A DNA stretch of 64,000 nucleotides. It comes from SB15 sp964639245 (GTDB taxonomy: Bacteria > Chloroflexota > Anaerolineae > Aggregatilineales > J027). Every line of letters begins with the position of its first letter. Positions within the stretch are counted from its first letter, which is position 1. The notes beneath the pieces were generated by a model. It saw only the letters and a list, made by a program, of their open reading frames with translations. It searched no databases and had not been told where the DNA came from. Shown piece by piece: positions 15,978 through 24,290 of this stretch. The stretch is from the NCBI GenBank assembly GCA_964639245.1, contig CAZXCU010000006.1:62001-126000 (forward strand), given 5' to 3'. A program made the position numbers and the translations under genes.

Positions 15978-17465
15978 TTATGAGAAAAAATTCAAGGTTA
16001 CATTTTGCATGAGCGGTTCAATTGAAATGAGAACCTCACGAAGTCTCTGTTGCTTTTCTTCATGATTTGCTCTAGCAAAATTATCTACAGCGTATTGCAG
16101 TTTATTGAATAAATCTATCGAATTTGTATGATTATTTCCAAAGCAGTTAATAAAATTGTGGGCATTGTTAATATCTTCAATGAATTTTGTAAATTTTACC
16201 GAATCAGAAAATGAAAGAAATAACAAAAAATTGCATATACCTCGTAATAGATAGATTTTCCCATTCGATGGGTAGTAATTTAGGAAATTTGTATAATCTT
16301 TGATGGCATCCTCATATTTTTGGTTTGTAAGACTAATAGTTCCCCTTACTCTGTATGCTTCTGCAAGCTCAGAAGTACAATCTAATCCTAGGTTTGTTGC
16401 AACTTCCCAATCAGATATAGCTTTGTCAAAGTCTTGGATTTCCCAATACACATTACCCCGTTCAGAATAAACATTTGCATAAGTAGGATTTTGTTTAATC
16501 GCTTTATTAAAATCATATATAGTGGCTAAAAAAGTATTATCTTGAGAATCGGCTTGATTCTGATTTTCCCTCTGAAATTTTTTAGCAGCCAGCCTTTTTT
16601 GTCCGCTCAGAAAATAAAATTCACCACCATCATTCTCTGAAAAATATTTTTCATTTCTATTCTGAGGCAAAGATACTAGATTAGGATAATCCAATTTTGA
16701 AAAGTAAAGAATTCTAAAATGATAATCATAGCCTGAGCTTAGCTTAGGATTCAGCCTAACCCCCTCTTCGATATCTGAGAGAGCTTTTTCTACAATTGTA
16801 GAATGAGACTTTACATTTGGATCTAAATCTAAGTAAAATATCCAACCTCTATTAATATAAGCAGGTGCAAAATTATTATTCAGTTCTATACATTTAGTGA
16901 ATAAATCTATAGCTTCCGTAACTTTCATCTCAGAAGCATATATCTGGGCTTTACTAAAATAGCATAGTGCGTATCTCTTAGGATTGATATTTTTTAGCTG
17001 CGGGTTGATTTTTATAGCGGTCTCATAATCATCCAAAGTTCCCTGTAAATCCAAATGTTCATATTTTATTGCACTTCTTTGGTAATAGGCATCACTATGA
17101 TTAGGATATATTGAAATAGCTTTAGAGTAGTTCTCTAAGGCCAAAAGCGAATTACCTATTTCATGGTATTTTAATCCTCTATTATAGAATATTTGAGCCT
17201 GCTTATACTTTTCTAAATCTGAATCAATACTATCCTTTCGTTGTAATTTTTCATGATCAATATTTGCCCACTTATGAAATGGGTCAAGTTCTAATGCTTG
17301 CTCTAAAAATTTAATCGTTTGGTTTTGACTGGTTGCTACCTTAGAAGCCAAATACCATACATCTGCTGATGGATTATTTTTCATTAGAGGGGTTAGCAGT
17401 TGGCGGGCAAGGGTTTTGTCCCCATTTTTAATAGCCTCAGCAATTTGTTTAAGTTCTGAGTTCAT
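15978..17465 (-). CDS. AT-rich TPR-repeat protein, unknown function
   Basis: A 495-residue protein made largely of tetratricopeptide repeats: for example YNRGLKYHEIGNSLLALENY (about residues 92-111), YYQRSAIKYEHLDLQGTLDDYETAIKINP, YINRGWIFYLDLD and YSERGNVYWEIQDFDKAISDWE. There is no signal peptide, membrane helix or enzyme domain, so a cytoplasmic scaffold is likely. Codon use is strikingly AT-rich (many AAA, ATT, TTT, AAT) compared with all neighbours, and the flanks are AT-rich too, suggesting recent acquisition. It ends 20 bases before the leuS T-box promoter, in the same direction. Confidence 0.82.
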   Translation of the reverse strand: MNSELKQIAEAIKNGDKTLARQLLTPLMKNNPSADVWYLASKVATSQNQTIKFLEQALELDPFHKWANIDHEKLQRKDSIDSDLEKYKQAQIFYNRGLKYHEIGNSLLALENYSKAISIYPNHSDAYYQRSAIKYEHLDLQGTLDDYETAIKINPQLKNINPKRYALCYFSKAQIYASEMKVTEAIDLFTKCIELNNNFAPAYINRGWIFYLDLDPNVKSHSTIVEKALSDIEEGVRLNPKLSSGYDYHFRILYFSKLDYPNLVSLPQNRNEKYFSENDGGEFYFLSGQKRLAAKKFQRENQNQADSQDNTFLATIYDFNKAIKQNPTYANVYSERGNVYWEIQDFDKAISDWEVATNLGLDCTSELAEAYRVRGTISLTNQKYEDAIKDYTNFLNYYPSNGKIYLLRGICNFLLFLSFSDSVKFTKFIEDINNAHNFINCFGNNHTNSIDLFNKLQYAVDNFARANHEEKQQRLREVLISIEPLMQNVTLNFFS

Positions 17466-17692
17466 TTAATTTTATCCTTTGTTCAGACAAAATTATTATA
17501 TATTAAAATTTATGTTTTAGTTGTGAAAAATTTATCAATAAAACGAAAAAAATCATTTCCTTTACTGAGAATGTGCTACATTATTCAGTGTTTGCTTGCC
17601 CTGCTATTTGGTCTCAGCACACGACGAAAATATCATATTAGATACTTCTCGCAATAGCGCTAGGCAAACACCCCTCTCAAAGGCTGCAACTC
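17466..17692. other. AT-rich intergenic stretch
   Basis: This 227-base gap continues the AT-rich composition of the TPR gene for roughly its first 110 bases and then returns to ordinary composition. I see no convincing gene, repeat or hairpin; it should hold the promoter of the minus-strand TPR gene. Confidence 0.5.
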
Positions 17693-18460
17693 CTAGATTT
17701 TTTGCAGATAACCGCGCACCATTTCCACCGCTTCTACCGGATAATTTGGCAACCGATGGGCAAACTGGGACTCAAGCATATCGAGAAAGGCCAACGCGGT
17801 TTGAATGGGCGGCAGCAGCAAAATTTTATTCAGGTCTGCACCCATTTCAGGAAAAACAAATTCAAAACGGCGGTACGAATCAAGGTTGTCCAGATGGGAA
17901 GTGTCCGTGTGATATTTTGCAATCAATGTGAGCAAGTCATAGAGGGCATAGGTTTTAATGAAGATATGTCCACTCATTTGTTCGCCGCGTGCGTAGCGCC
18001 CTGCCCCCACAAAAAGATGCGCTAGCAGCTGTCCTACCAGAAATTCATCAGTGGGTGGTTGGCTGGCGGAGGCGGCTTGAATCTGGTGGAGGGCATTTTC
18101 TAAATCGGCCTTATCGAGCAGCACGCGGTAAGCATTCACTTTGGCGAGGTGCAGTTCTACCGTGTCAAAAACCGCAAATTCAATCAAATGTCCATGGCGG
18201 TAAAAAACTTTTAAGCCATGCGCGGTTTCCCGGTAGGACAACAAAATATTTTCGGGGTAGGGCAACCAGTGTAAATCCTGTCGAAAATCCTCTTGACGGC
18301 CAGATTCCACCACCACAAAAAAATCATGGTCAGACCATGCGTCCGGTTGATGGTCGGTTTGCGCCATCGACCCAAGCGCGACCAAACCCACCACATGCGG
18401 GTTGTTATCGAGATTTTGTTTCAGTTGTTCCGTAAATTGTTGATAGTCTTGTGAATTCAT
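17693..18460 (-). CDS. Nucleotidyltransferase-fold protein
   Basis: The 255-residue protein has the polymerase-beta-type nucleotidyltransferase core near its N terminus: VGLVALGSMAQTDHQPDAWSDHDFFVVVE, i.e. a G-S motif followed by D-x-D (about residues 30-49). A helical C-terminal half resembles substrate-binding domains of minimal nucleotidyltransferases. The enzyme would transfer a nucleotide to a small molecule or protein; the target is unknown. It is coupled to the upstream sugar-kinase gene by an ATGA overlap, which makes it the third gene of the LarA-like operon. An aminoglycoside nucleotidyltransferase is possible but not supported specifically. Confidence 0.75.
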   Translation of the reverse strand: MNSQDYQQFTEQLKQNLDNNPHVVGLVALGSMAQTDHQPDAWSDHDFFVVVESGRQEDFRQDLHWLPYPENILLSYRETAHGLKVFYRHGHLIEFAVFDTVELHLAKVNAYRVLLDKADLENALHQIQAASASQPPTDEFLVGQLLAHLFVGAGRYARGEQMSGHIFIKTYALYDLLTLIAKYHTDTSHLDNLDSYRRFEFVFPEMGADLNKILLLPPIQTALAFLDMLESQFAHRLPNYPVEAVEMVRGYLQKI

Positions 18461-19911
18461 CCGATGAGCTTTCTATACAGAGTCATTTGTCGCTGGCGTG
18501 CAGCGTTTAACGCACTAACATGTTCGGGCTGAGGATGGACAAGCAATTCTACATGAGGGGGAAAATCAGTGAGCGCGTGACCTGACAGACGGTGAAGCAT
18601 TAAAATAGCGACACCGCGAGCAGTTAATTCGACTTCATCCAGAATGTGGAGGGGGTGGTTCAGTGCGTTGGCAATAATTTGTGTCCATACCCGCGATTTT
18701 CGCACCGCCCCGCCGCTAACCATGATGTCTACGGCTTCCCCGGTCAGCGATTTGAGCTGTTCTTCCACCAATGAGAGGCGCAGTGCCACCCCTTCCAGTG
18801 CTGCCTGAACAATTTCTACGGGGGTAGTGCTGAGGCGGAGTCCAACCAGTGACCCGGTAGCCCCCAGCGACCAACTCGGACTGCGTTCTCCCCCCAACAA
18901 GGGTAAAAAAGTTAATCCGTGACTGTCGGCGGTGCGTGAGGCAATTTCAGCTTCAAACCCACTTATATCCGCAATATTGAGCGTATCACGCACCCAGCTA
19001 AAAATGTTTCCGCCTTCGGTGGTTGCTCCACCAATGAGGTGCAATTTTTGATTGACGCGGTAGCTCCATAATCCTTGCGGTACATGAGGCAGAGTCTCGT
19101 CAGAAATAATTCTGAGCGCCGCCGTTGTTCCCACCGTGAGAGCGATGTGTTGGGGTGTGACCGCCCCTGACCCCACATTGGCAGCCACGCCATCCCCAAT
19201 GGGCAGAAAAAATGGCACATCTTTCAGCACAGACCATCGCTGGCGATATTCTGTAGCCAAGCCCTGCTGAACAGCATCATAATCGGCAAGTAGCGGAAAA
19301 AAGGCCATGTCTAATCCCAGCAGAGTTAGCCAGTGATCATCCCAGACCAGTTTTTCGCGGTGCAACATCCCACTCCATGACGACGCAGAATAACAAGCCC
19401 GCAGCGTTCCAAACCACTGAGCATACAAATATGTCCCAAAATCTGTCCAGTGAGCGACACGGGAAAAAATCGCTGGTTCGGTGCGGCGCAGCCACTGTAA
19501 GCGCCCCGGCAGATAAGCGGTGTGATGAATCGTGCCTGTGCGCTGGTGATTGGCCTCAATGTCTATTTTTTCGCGTAAAAAAGCCACATCCTCCGCACTG
19601 CGTGTATCGGCATAGCTGTAGATGGGAGTGATAGGACGGTGGTGTTCATCCAAACCAACCACATTGCCTACAAACGTGGTCATGCCAACTGCTTGGATGG
19701 CTTTTGCCTGCGGGTGCTGCAAAATTTCATCAATACAGCTTTCGACTTCGCGTTGCAGCATCAATGCGTCCAGAGTCGCGCTGCCGGGCGGAAAAGTCTC
19801 AAACTCGTAAGGGTGCTGCACAACCGCACCCTCAAGCGGGCGGGCTTGCTCATCAAACAGCATCGCCCGTGCCGATGAACTGCCAATATCCAGAACCAGT
19901 AACACGTTCAT
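18457..19911 (-). CDS. FGGY-family carbohydrate kinase, gluconokinase-like
   Basis: A complete 484-residue FGGY kinase: phosphate-1 loop LDIGSSSARAMLFDE (about residues 7-21), VGMTTFVGN, PIYSYADTRS, IGDGVAANVGSGA, a GTTAALR adenosine loop, LPLLGGERSPSW and VSGGAVRKSRVW. The pattern resembles bacterial gluconokinases more than xylulokinases. It overlaps both neighbours by 4 bases (LarA-like gene upstream, nucleotidyltransferase downstream), so the three are one translationally coupled operon. Together with an epimerase-type neighbour it probably phosphorylates a sugar acid or polyol; the exact substrate is not readable. Confidence 0.87.
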   Translation of the reverse strand: MNVLLVLDIGSSSARAMLFDEQARPLEGAVVQHPYEFETFPPGSATLDALMLQREVESCIDEILQHPQAKAIQAVGMTTFVGNVVGLDEHHRPITPIYSYADTRSAEDVAFLREKIDIEANHQRTGTIHHTAYLPGRLQWLRRTEPAIFSRVAHWTDFGTYLYAQWFGTLRACYSASSWSGMLHREKLVWDDHWLTLLGLDMAFFPLLADYDAVQQGLATEYRQRWSVLKDVPFFLPIGDGVAANVGSGAVTPQHIALTVGTTAALRIISDETLPHVPQGLWSYRVNQKLHLIGGATTEGGNIFSWVRDTLNIADISGFEAEIASRTADSHGLTFLPLLGGERSPSWSLGATGSLVGLRLSTTPVEIVQAALEGVALRLSLVEEQLKSLTGEAVDIMVSGGAVRKSRVWTQIIANALNHPLHILDEVELTARGVAILMLHRLSGHALTDFPPHVELLVHPQPEHVSALNAARQRQMTLYRKLIG

Positions 19912-21167
19912 TTTTTCACTCGGTAGAGCATTTCGCCCGCTTTAGGCACATACAGGACTCCCTCACGGTCTTGATAATCTTCGGGTTTGATTTTGCGGTA
20001 GTCCATATACCCGAGGTTGAGCTTTTCACAATCCTCCTGGGAAATTTTGGAAGCCAAAGTCACCTGAATACGCGGTTTTTCCGTTCCATTGTCCATGCTG
20101 CCGCTGCCCTTAAGATGGGTGCTGTGTGCCAGTACCCCAAGCGGGATGTCCTTGAACGTGTCCCATTGGTCAAGAAAATAATCACGCACATGGTAGCCCA
20201 CCTGATAAATATAACGCCCATGAACATCGCTGACCTTATCCAAGTGAGGCGCATAAATAACAACTTCTCCGCCATCGGCAATCCCGGGATCCAATTTGTA
20301 CATGGCTTTGGCGGCTGTCCATAGTTCGTCATACATGGCAGGCGCAACCGAAAGCACCTTTTGATAGGGCTTGTCCAGCCATGTAATTTGTAATCGGGAC
20401 GAAAGTTGGGCGGCTTCATGAAATGCGCTGTACAGATCGCCGATGAACATACCCGCCAATCCCTGTTTTTGCACCACCACGCTGACCAGCATGGTTGGGA
20501 CAGGTACAAGCGCCACAGCCGCATGAATCATCTGCCGCACCGGTGTATCTTCAATGCCGATGGTGTCTAAAACGGTAATCAGCGCTCCTAACCAATGGGT
20601 TACATTAATCATTTCAGCGCCAGAAATACCGGGGAAAAGGTATTTTGCGCCACCAGAAAATCCCACCACTTCATGGGGAAAGGTTGGCCCGAGAATGATG
20701 ATTTGGTCATAGGTCATGGCGAGTTGATTAATTCGCACGGTTACATCTCCGCCCAACGAAGGATGCCAGACTTTTCCGGCAATGTGTTGAATCTGTTCGC
20801 GGGGCAGCGTTCCCAGTTCGCGCAACAAACCGGGATCATCCCATACATGGTTGAGTAAGCCAATATGGGCATATTTCCCCTGAGCTTCTTCCGGCGTAAT
20901 CCCCACCAATTTCGTCAGTTGCTCGTGCGAAAGTGGGGGATGGGTTCCCAGCGCAACCATAAAATCAAGCTGGGCTGTATCATGTAAGGTCGCTACCATC
21001 AGGCGGAAAAGCTGCGGGAGGGGCATGGTACGGGTATGGTCAGGAATTAATACCAGCACCCGTGCTTTGGTAAAACGCCCTCCTAAACCCGCATGAAGGG
21101 TCTCATAAATCGTTGTTTCATCAAGGAGTTGGTGGTCTGGCGCAACGGCTTTAGCAGAAAGTGCCAT
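19908..21167 (-). CDS. LarA-family (lactate racemase-like) nickel-pincer enzyme, probable sugar-acid epimerase
   Basis: The 419-residue protein keeps LarA signatures: DHTR (43-46), GTHPP with His76, and FPHEVVGFSGGAKYLFPG with His165 and Lys175. The His-to-Lys spacing equals that of LarA His174 and Lys184, the lysine that carries the nickel-pincer nucleotide. LarA-family members racemise or epimerise alpha-hydroxy acids. No larB, larC or larE cofactor genes lie nearby. Coupling by ATGA to a gluconokinase-like kinase points to a sugar acid (aldonate) rather than lactate as substrate; that is inference. AGAAAGG precedes the ATG, and a TAAAAT (21193-21198, minus) is a possible -10. Confidence 0.83.
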   Translation of the reverse strand: MALSAKAVAPDHQLLDETTIYETLHAGLGGRFTKARVLVLIPDHTRTMPLPQLFRLMVATLHDTAQLDFMVALGTHPPLSHEQLTKLVGITPEEAQGKYAHIGLLNHVWDDPGLLRELGTLPREQIQHIAGKVWHPSLGGDVTVRINQLAMTYDQIIILGPTFPHEVVGFSGGAKYLFPGISGAEMINVTHWLGALITVLDTIGIEDTPVRQMIHAAVALVPVPTMLVSVVVQKQGLAGMFIGDLYSAFHEAAQLSSRLQITWLDKPYQKVLSVAPAMYDELWTAAKAMYKLDPGIADGGEVVIYAPHLDKVSDVHGRYIYQVGYHVRDYFLDQWDTFKDIPLGVLAHSTHLKGSGSMDNGTEKPRIQVTLASKISQEDCEKLNLGYMDYRKIKPEDYQDREGVLYVPKAGEMLYRVKK

Positions 21168-21234
21168 GAATAAAACCTTTCTTGGGACAATGATTTTATC
21201 GCATCTTACTGGGAAAGGGTTAACTACTTAGGCC

Positions 21235-21966
21235 TCACTTACAGCGAATTGGGCGGGCAATCGGGCCATCATATTTCAAAGGCAACCCGAAATAGGGGGA
21301 AGGGTCAAGCGTGTTTCCTAAATCCGCTTCATTTAAAAAATTGCCGTTCGCATCACTTTTAACAAGACTCAGATGCACATGCAGCGCAATCGGAAAGGTT
21401 GCCCCACTATACTTCCCCTGATAACCGAGCAGCGTTCCCTGTTCCACCCACACTTGTTCGGTGCCGGGCGGAAAATCTTCCACAACAAAAGAGGTGTTGC
21501 CATCCTCCGAAGCCATGTGGGTGTAATAGGAGAAAATGGTTTCGCCTTGGTTAAAGGGGTCGTCATGCTCAATAATTACGCTGGAACGCCAAGACGATAA
21601 ACGGGTTAAGTAACCATCATAGACCGCATAAACAGGCACTTCGCCCGCGTCACCATCGCCAAAAATATCAATGCCTGTATGCCGATTTAGCACCGAATAG
21701 GGGGCGGCAGGGTCATTCCACAGTAGCCCGATAAAACCATCGGATGGCAGCACAAACGGGGCATCCCCACACGCTTGGCGGGTGGTCGCCAATTCAGGCC
21801 GCGATTCTGGTCGGTCAATCCACTGCCGGATGTACTTATTGCTGTTGCTTAAACTGCTGCTGTATAAGAGCAATCCGATATATCCACCTAACCCGCAGAG
21901 CAATAATACCAGCAAAAAAATCGGGAGCTTGGCCCACCAGCGCAACCGCCAAAACCGTTTGAGCAT
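21235..21966 (-). CDS. Membrane-anchored M23 family metallopeptidase
   Basis: A 243-residue protein with an N-terminal membrane anchor (LPIFLLVLLLCGLGGYIGLLL, about residues 14-34) and an M23 domain with the zinc-ligand motifs HTGIDIFG and HVHLS. The domain is extracytoplasmic and should cut peptidoglycan peptides. An insertion with SSWRSSVIIEHDDPFNQGET lies between the two motifs. It is the second M23 protein in the window (the other begins at 9740) and is smaller and anchored rather than secreted. It is divergent from an SDR gene. Confidence 0.85.
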   Translation of the reverse strand: MLKRFWRLRWWAKLPIFLLVLLLCGLGGYIGLLLYSSSLSNSNKYIRQWIDRPESRPELATTRQACGDAPFVLPSDGFIGLLWNDPAAPYSVLNRHTGIDIFGDGDAGEVPVYAVYDGYLTRLSSWRSSVIIEHDDPFNQGETIFSYYTHMASEDGNTSFVVEDFPPGTEQVWVEQGTLLGYQGKYSGATFPIALHVHLSLVKSDANGNFLNEADLGNTLDPSPYFGLPLKYDGPIARPIRCK

Positions 21967-22001
21967 TTCATTGCCCCTCTACCAAATTCAGCATCGCTTG
22001 T

Positions 22002-22007
22002 TAGAAT
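22002..22007 (+). promoter_or_regulatory. -10 element placing transcription start at the SDR start codon
   Basis: TAGAAT ends 7 bases before the ATG at 22015, so the predicted first transcribed base is about 22014. No clear -35 is seen at 16-18 bases upstream. It is one of several near-leaderless arrangements in the window. Confidence 0.4.
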
Positions 22008-22014
22008 ACACGAT

Positions 22015-22752
22015 ATGAGCAACTTTCATGTAGATTTAAACGGAAAACGTGCGCTAGTCACAGGCGCAGGGGCAGGCATTGGGCGGGCAACGGCATTCGC
22101 GCTCGCGGAGGCGGGTGCATCGGTGTTTTGTAATGACATCAACCCAGACCGCGCCCAACATATTGCCGATGAAATTACCGCACAAGGGGGCAACGCGCTG
22201 GCTTGGCAAGCCGATGTGTCTAACAAACTCATGGTCGGTCCGATGATTGAAGCCATGCGCGATGCCTTTGAACGGATTGATATCGTGGTCAATGCGGCGG
22301 GTGTCGAAAAATTCAGCACGCTCATCAAACTCGATGAATGGGATTGGCGGCGTGTGCTAGATGTGAATTTAAACGGCGCATTTTTTGTGACTCAGCTTGC
22401 CGGACGGGTCATGGCAGAGGAAGGCGGCGGGGTGATTGTGAATCTTGCCAGCACTGCCGGACACCCCCTGCCACGCGAAAACAGCGTGGCGTATACGGCT
22501 AGTAAAGCGGCACTGATTGGCCTAACCAAAGAATCTGCCCGCGAATTGGCTGCCTATGGGATTCGAGTCAATACCGTTTGTCCCGCCAATATCGAAGACG
22601 ACTCGCCCGTTGAAAAGGTCAATCACATCCCACAAAAACGGATGGGCAAGCCTGATGAAGTCGCCAGCGTGATTTTATTTCTCTGTTCCGATGCGGCCTC
22701 ATACATCACCGGACAGGCCATTCATGTAGATGGTGGAGAAAGCATGGCATGA
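22015..22752 (+). CDS. Short-chain dehydrogenase/reductase (classical SDR)
   Basis: A 245-residue classical SDR: cofactor motif TGAGAGIG (about residues 17-24), NAAG, catalytic Ser in NLASTAG, and YTASK (Tyr and Lys). It ends in the usual SDAASYITGQAIHVDGG segment. The acidic residue after the second strand (NDIN) suggests NAD preference. It is coupled to the NADAR gene by an ATGA overlap. Substrate is unknown; the family ranges from 3-oxoacyl-ACP reductase to sugar dehydrogenases. Confidence 0.9.
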   Translation: MSNFHVDLNGKRALVTGAGAGIGRATAFALAEAGASVFCNDINPDRAQHIADEITAQGGNALAWQADVSNKLMVGPMIEAMRDAFERIDIVVNAAGVEKFSTLIKLDEWDWRRVLDVNLNGAFFVTQLAGRVMAEEGGGVIVNLASTAGHPLPRENSVAYTASKAALIGLTKESARELAAYGIRVNTVCPANIEDDSPVEKVNHIPQKRMGKPDEVASVILFLCSDAASYITGQAIHVDGGESMA

Positions 22753-23204
22753 CTATTTATTTTTACAGCGCCCGCGAAGTGCCTTATGGCTGTTTTTCCA
22801 ATTTTTCGGCGCATGGTTTTGAAATAGACGGCAAATATTGGCGTACCAGCGAACATTATTTCCAGGCACAAAAATTTGTGGGAACAGAACACGAAGAACA
22901 AATTCGGCTGACTCCCTCCCCGAAAATCGCGGCAAGTATGGGACGCAGCCGCAAACGCCCCCTCCGTCCTGACTGGGAATCAGTCAAAGATACCGTCATG
23001 AAACAGGCCGTCCTCAAAAAATTTGAAACCCACACGGATATTCGAGAAATTCTGCTTGCTACTGGTGAAGAAGAAATTGTTGAAAACGCGCCCTCCGATT
23101 ATTACTGGGGCTGCGGGGCCGATGGCAGTGGGCAAAATAAACTTGGCAAGATTCTGATGGAAGTGCGTGAAATTTTGCGCGAAGTTAAAAATGCGTTTGA
23201 ATGA
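22749..23204 (+). CDS. NADAR (YbiA-like) domain protein
   Basis: The 151-residue protein is a single NADAR domain, with the conserved pattern GCFSNFSAHGFEIDGKYWRTSEHYFQAQKF, a central MGRSRKRPLRPDW and C-terminal YYWGCGADGSGQNKLGKILMEVR. NADAR proteins are N-glycosidases; some cleave riboflavin-pathway intermediates and others remove ADP-ribose from nucleic acid bases. Its start overlaps the SDR stop by 4 bases, so the two are translationally coupled. Either metabolite repair or reversal of ADP-ribosylation is possible. Confidence 0.88.
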   Translation: MTIYFYSAREVPYGCFSNFSAHGFEIDGKYWRTSEHYFQAQKFVGTEHEEQIRLTPSPKIAASMGRSRKRPLRPDWESVKDTVMKQAVLKKFETHTDIREILLATGEEEIVENAPSDYYWGCGADGSGQNKLGKILMEVREILREVKNAFE

Positions 23205-23226
23205 GTAGCCGCTTGTGCTGTACAAT
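23197..23226 (+). promoter_or_regulatory. Sigma-70-type promoter of the gene at 23253
   Basis: TTGAAT (23197-23202), an 18-base spacer and TACAAT (23221-23226) precede the start codon by 26 bases. The -35 lies inside the 3' end of the NADAR gene. Confidence 0.45.
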
Positions 23227-23252
23227 GAGCGTGTTCCACAAGGGAAATTCGC

Positions 23253-24245
23253 ATGGCTCACAAATCTATTCTTGTTCGTATTGATGACCGCATTCGTCTG
23301 ATGTCTGCACTGCTAGCAGTCACAGACTATCCTGAAAAAGCGCACCAGCGTAAAGGCCACCGTCCTCATGCTCACGCCCGTGCAACGACCAAAGCGCTTC
23401 AAGAATATAAAAATCATCCCGCAGTCATGCAAACCCAATATTTGCTGAATAAAAATGCGCCCCTTGAAGCTCTGTATAGCTATGTGCTGCGTCTTGCGTG
23501 GCCTACACTGACCATTGCCGAAAATCCTGCGTGGATTCCACAAAACTGGAATCAATACATGCTCGAATTTTACGAGACCGTCAAGTTGACGGACATCTGG
23601 CAGCAAGATGCCGCCCAATGGGAAAAAGCCCAACTTGAAGCCGCCAGTGTTTTAAAAGATGTTGATGTTTATGACTTTCTGCGACCTTTTTTTGGCGATG
23701 TTTCCGAACAGTTGGTGTTTATGCCCAACATTTCTTATCCCAGTGATGTCTCGGTCGGGGCGCGAATTGAGAATGATTTAATGGCAGTTGTGCCGCCGCG
23801 CATCGCATGGGGGGATAATCCCCCGTGGCCTTTTACTGAAGACAAAGCCCATGTCTTCAGTAATTCACTCACGGAATATGTGCGTTTATTGATGCTGGCC
23901 TACCTGCGTCAAAACGCTAAACTCATTGACCCCGTGACCCAGAAAGACCTGCCAGTGAGCGATGACTTTAAAACCCGCTATCCAACGTGGGGCGAACAAT
24001 TCACATGGTTGTTTGTGGGCGGGGTGGTGGCTTTGTTTTTAGAATCACGGATTAACCAGCAAGAAGCCCAAGCCTATATCCTGATGGAGAAAAAAGCCAA
24101 AGGGGTTTTGATTCTGCCCGGCGTGGTGAGCGTCTTAAAACGCTATCTTAATGAGTATGAAGGCGGCAAGTACAAAGAATTTACCGAATTTTTGCCACAC
24201 TTTCCGGGTCACTTGCGGATTGCTAAAACCATTACCTCTCTGTGA
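23253..24245 (+). CDS. Conserved-looking protein of unknown function
   Basis: A 330-residue, probably cytoplasmic protein with no signal peptide. AGGGAA and a TTGAAT/TACAAT promoter precede the ATG. It starts MAHKSILVRIDDRIRLMSALLAVTDYPE, a pattern also seen in bacterial DUF4932-like or unclassified proteins. A HxHA cluster (GHRPHAHARATT, about residues 36-47) and a later hydrophobic segment (FTWLFVGGVVALFLESR, about 250-266) stand out. A metal-dependent activity is conceivable from the His cluster, but no family can be named with confidence. Confidence 0.75.
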   Translation: MAHKSILVRIDDRIRLMSALLAVTDYPEKAHQRKGHRPHAHARATTKALQEYKNHPAVMQTQYLLNKNAPLEALYSYVLRLAWPTLTIAENPAWIPQNWNQYMLEFYETVKLTDIWQQDAAQWEKAQLEAASVLKDVDVYDFLRPFFGDVSEQLVFMPNISYPSDVSVGARIENDLMAVVPPRIAWGDNPPWPFTEDKAHVFSNSLTEYVRLLMLAYLRQNAKLIDPVTQKDLPVSDDFKTRYPTWGEQFTWLFVGGVVALFLESRINQQEAQAYILMEKKAKGVLILPGVVSVLKRYLNEYEGGKYKEFTEFLPHFPGHLRIAKTITSL

Positions 24246-24256
24246 GGATGACAGAT

Positions 24257-24282
24257 GGGGATAGTCCTATCTGTCTATCCCC
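24257..24282. terminator. Hairpin between convergent genes
   Basis: GGGGATAG and CTATCCCC are perfect 8-base arms with a 10-base loop, in the 45-base gap between the convergent unknown gene and response regulator. No U-tract. Confidence 0.4.
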
Positions 24283-24290
24283 TCTCCCGC

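Noticed and set aside
15674..17465. tRNA-Ala as the attachment site of an AT-rich island carrying the TPR gene
   Set aside because: Islands enter at the tRNA 3' end, which here faces leuS. The TPR gene lies on the 5' side beyond the promoter, and no integrase or repeated tRNA end was found.
17693..18460. Aminoglycoside-resistance enzyme assignment for the nucleotidyltransferase
   Set aside because: Only the generic G-S...D-x-D core is visible; operon context points to metabolism.
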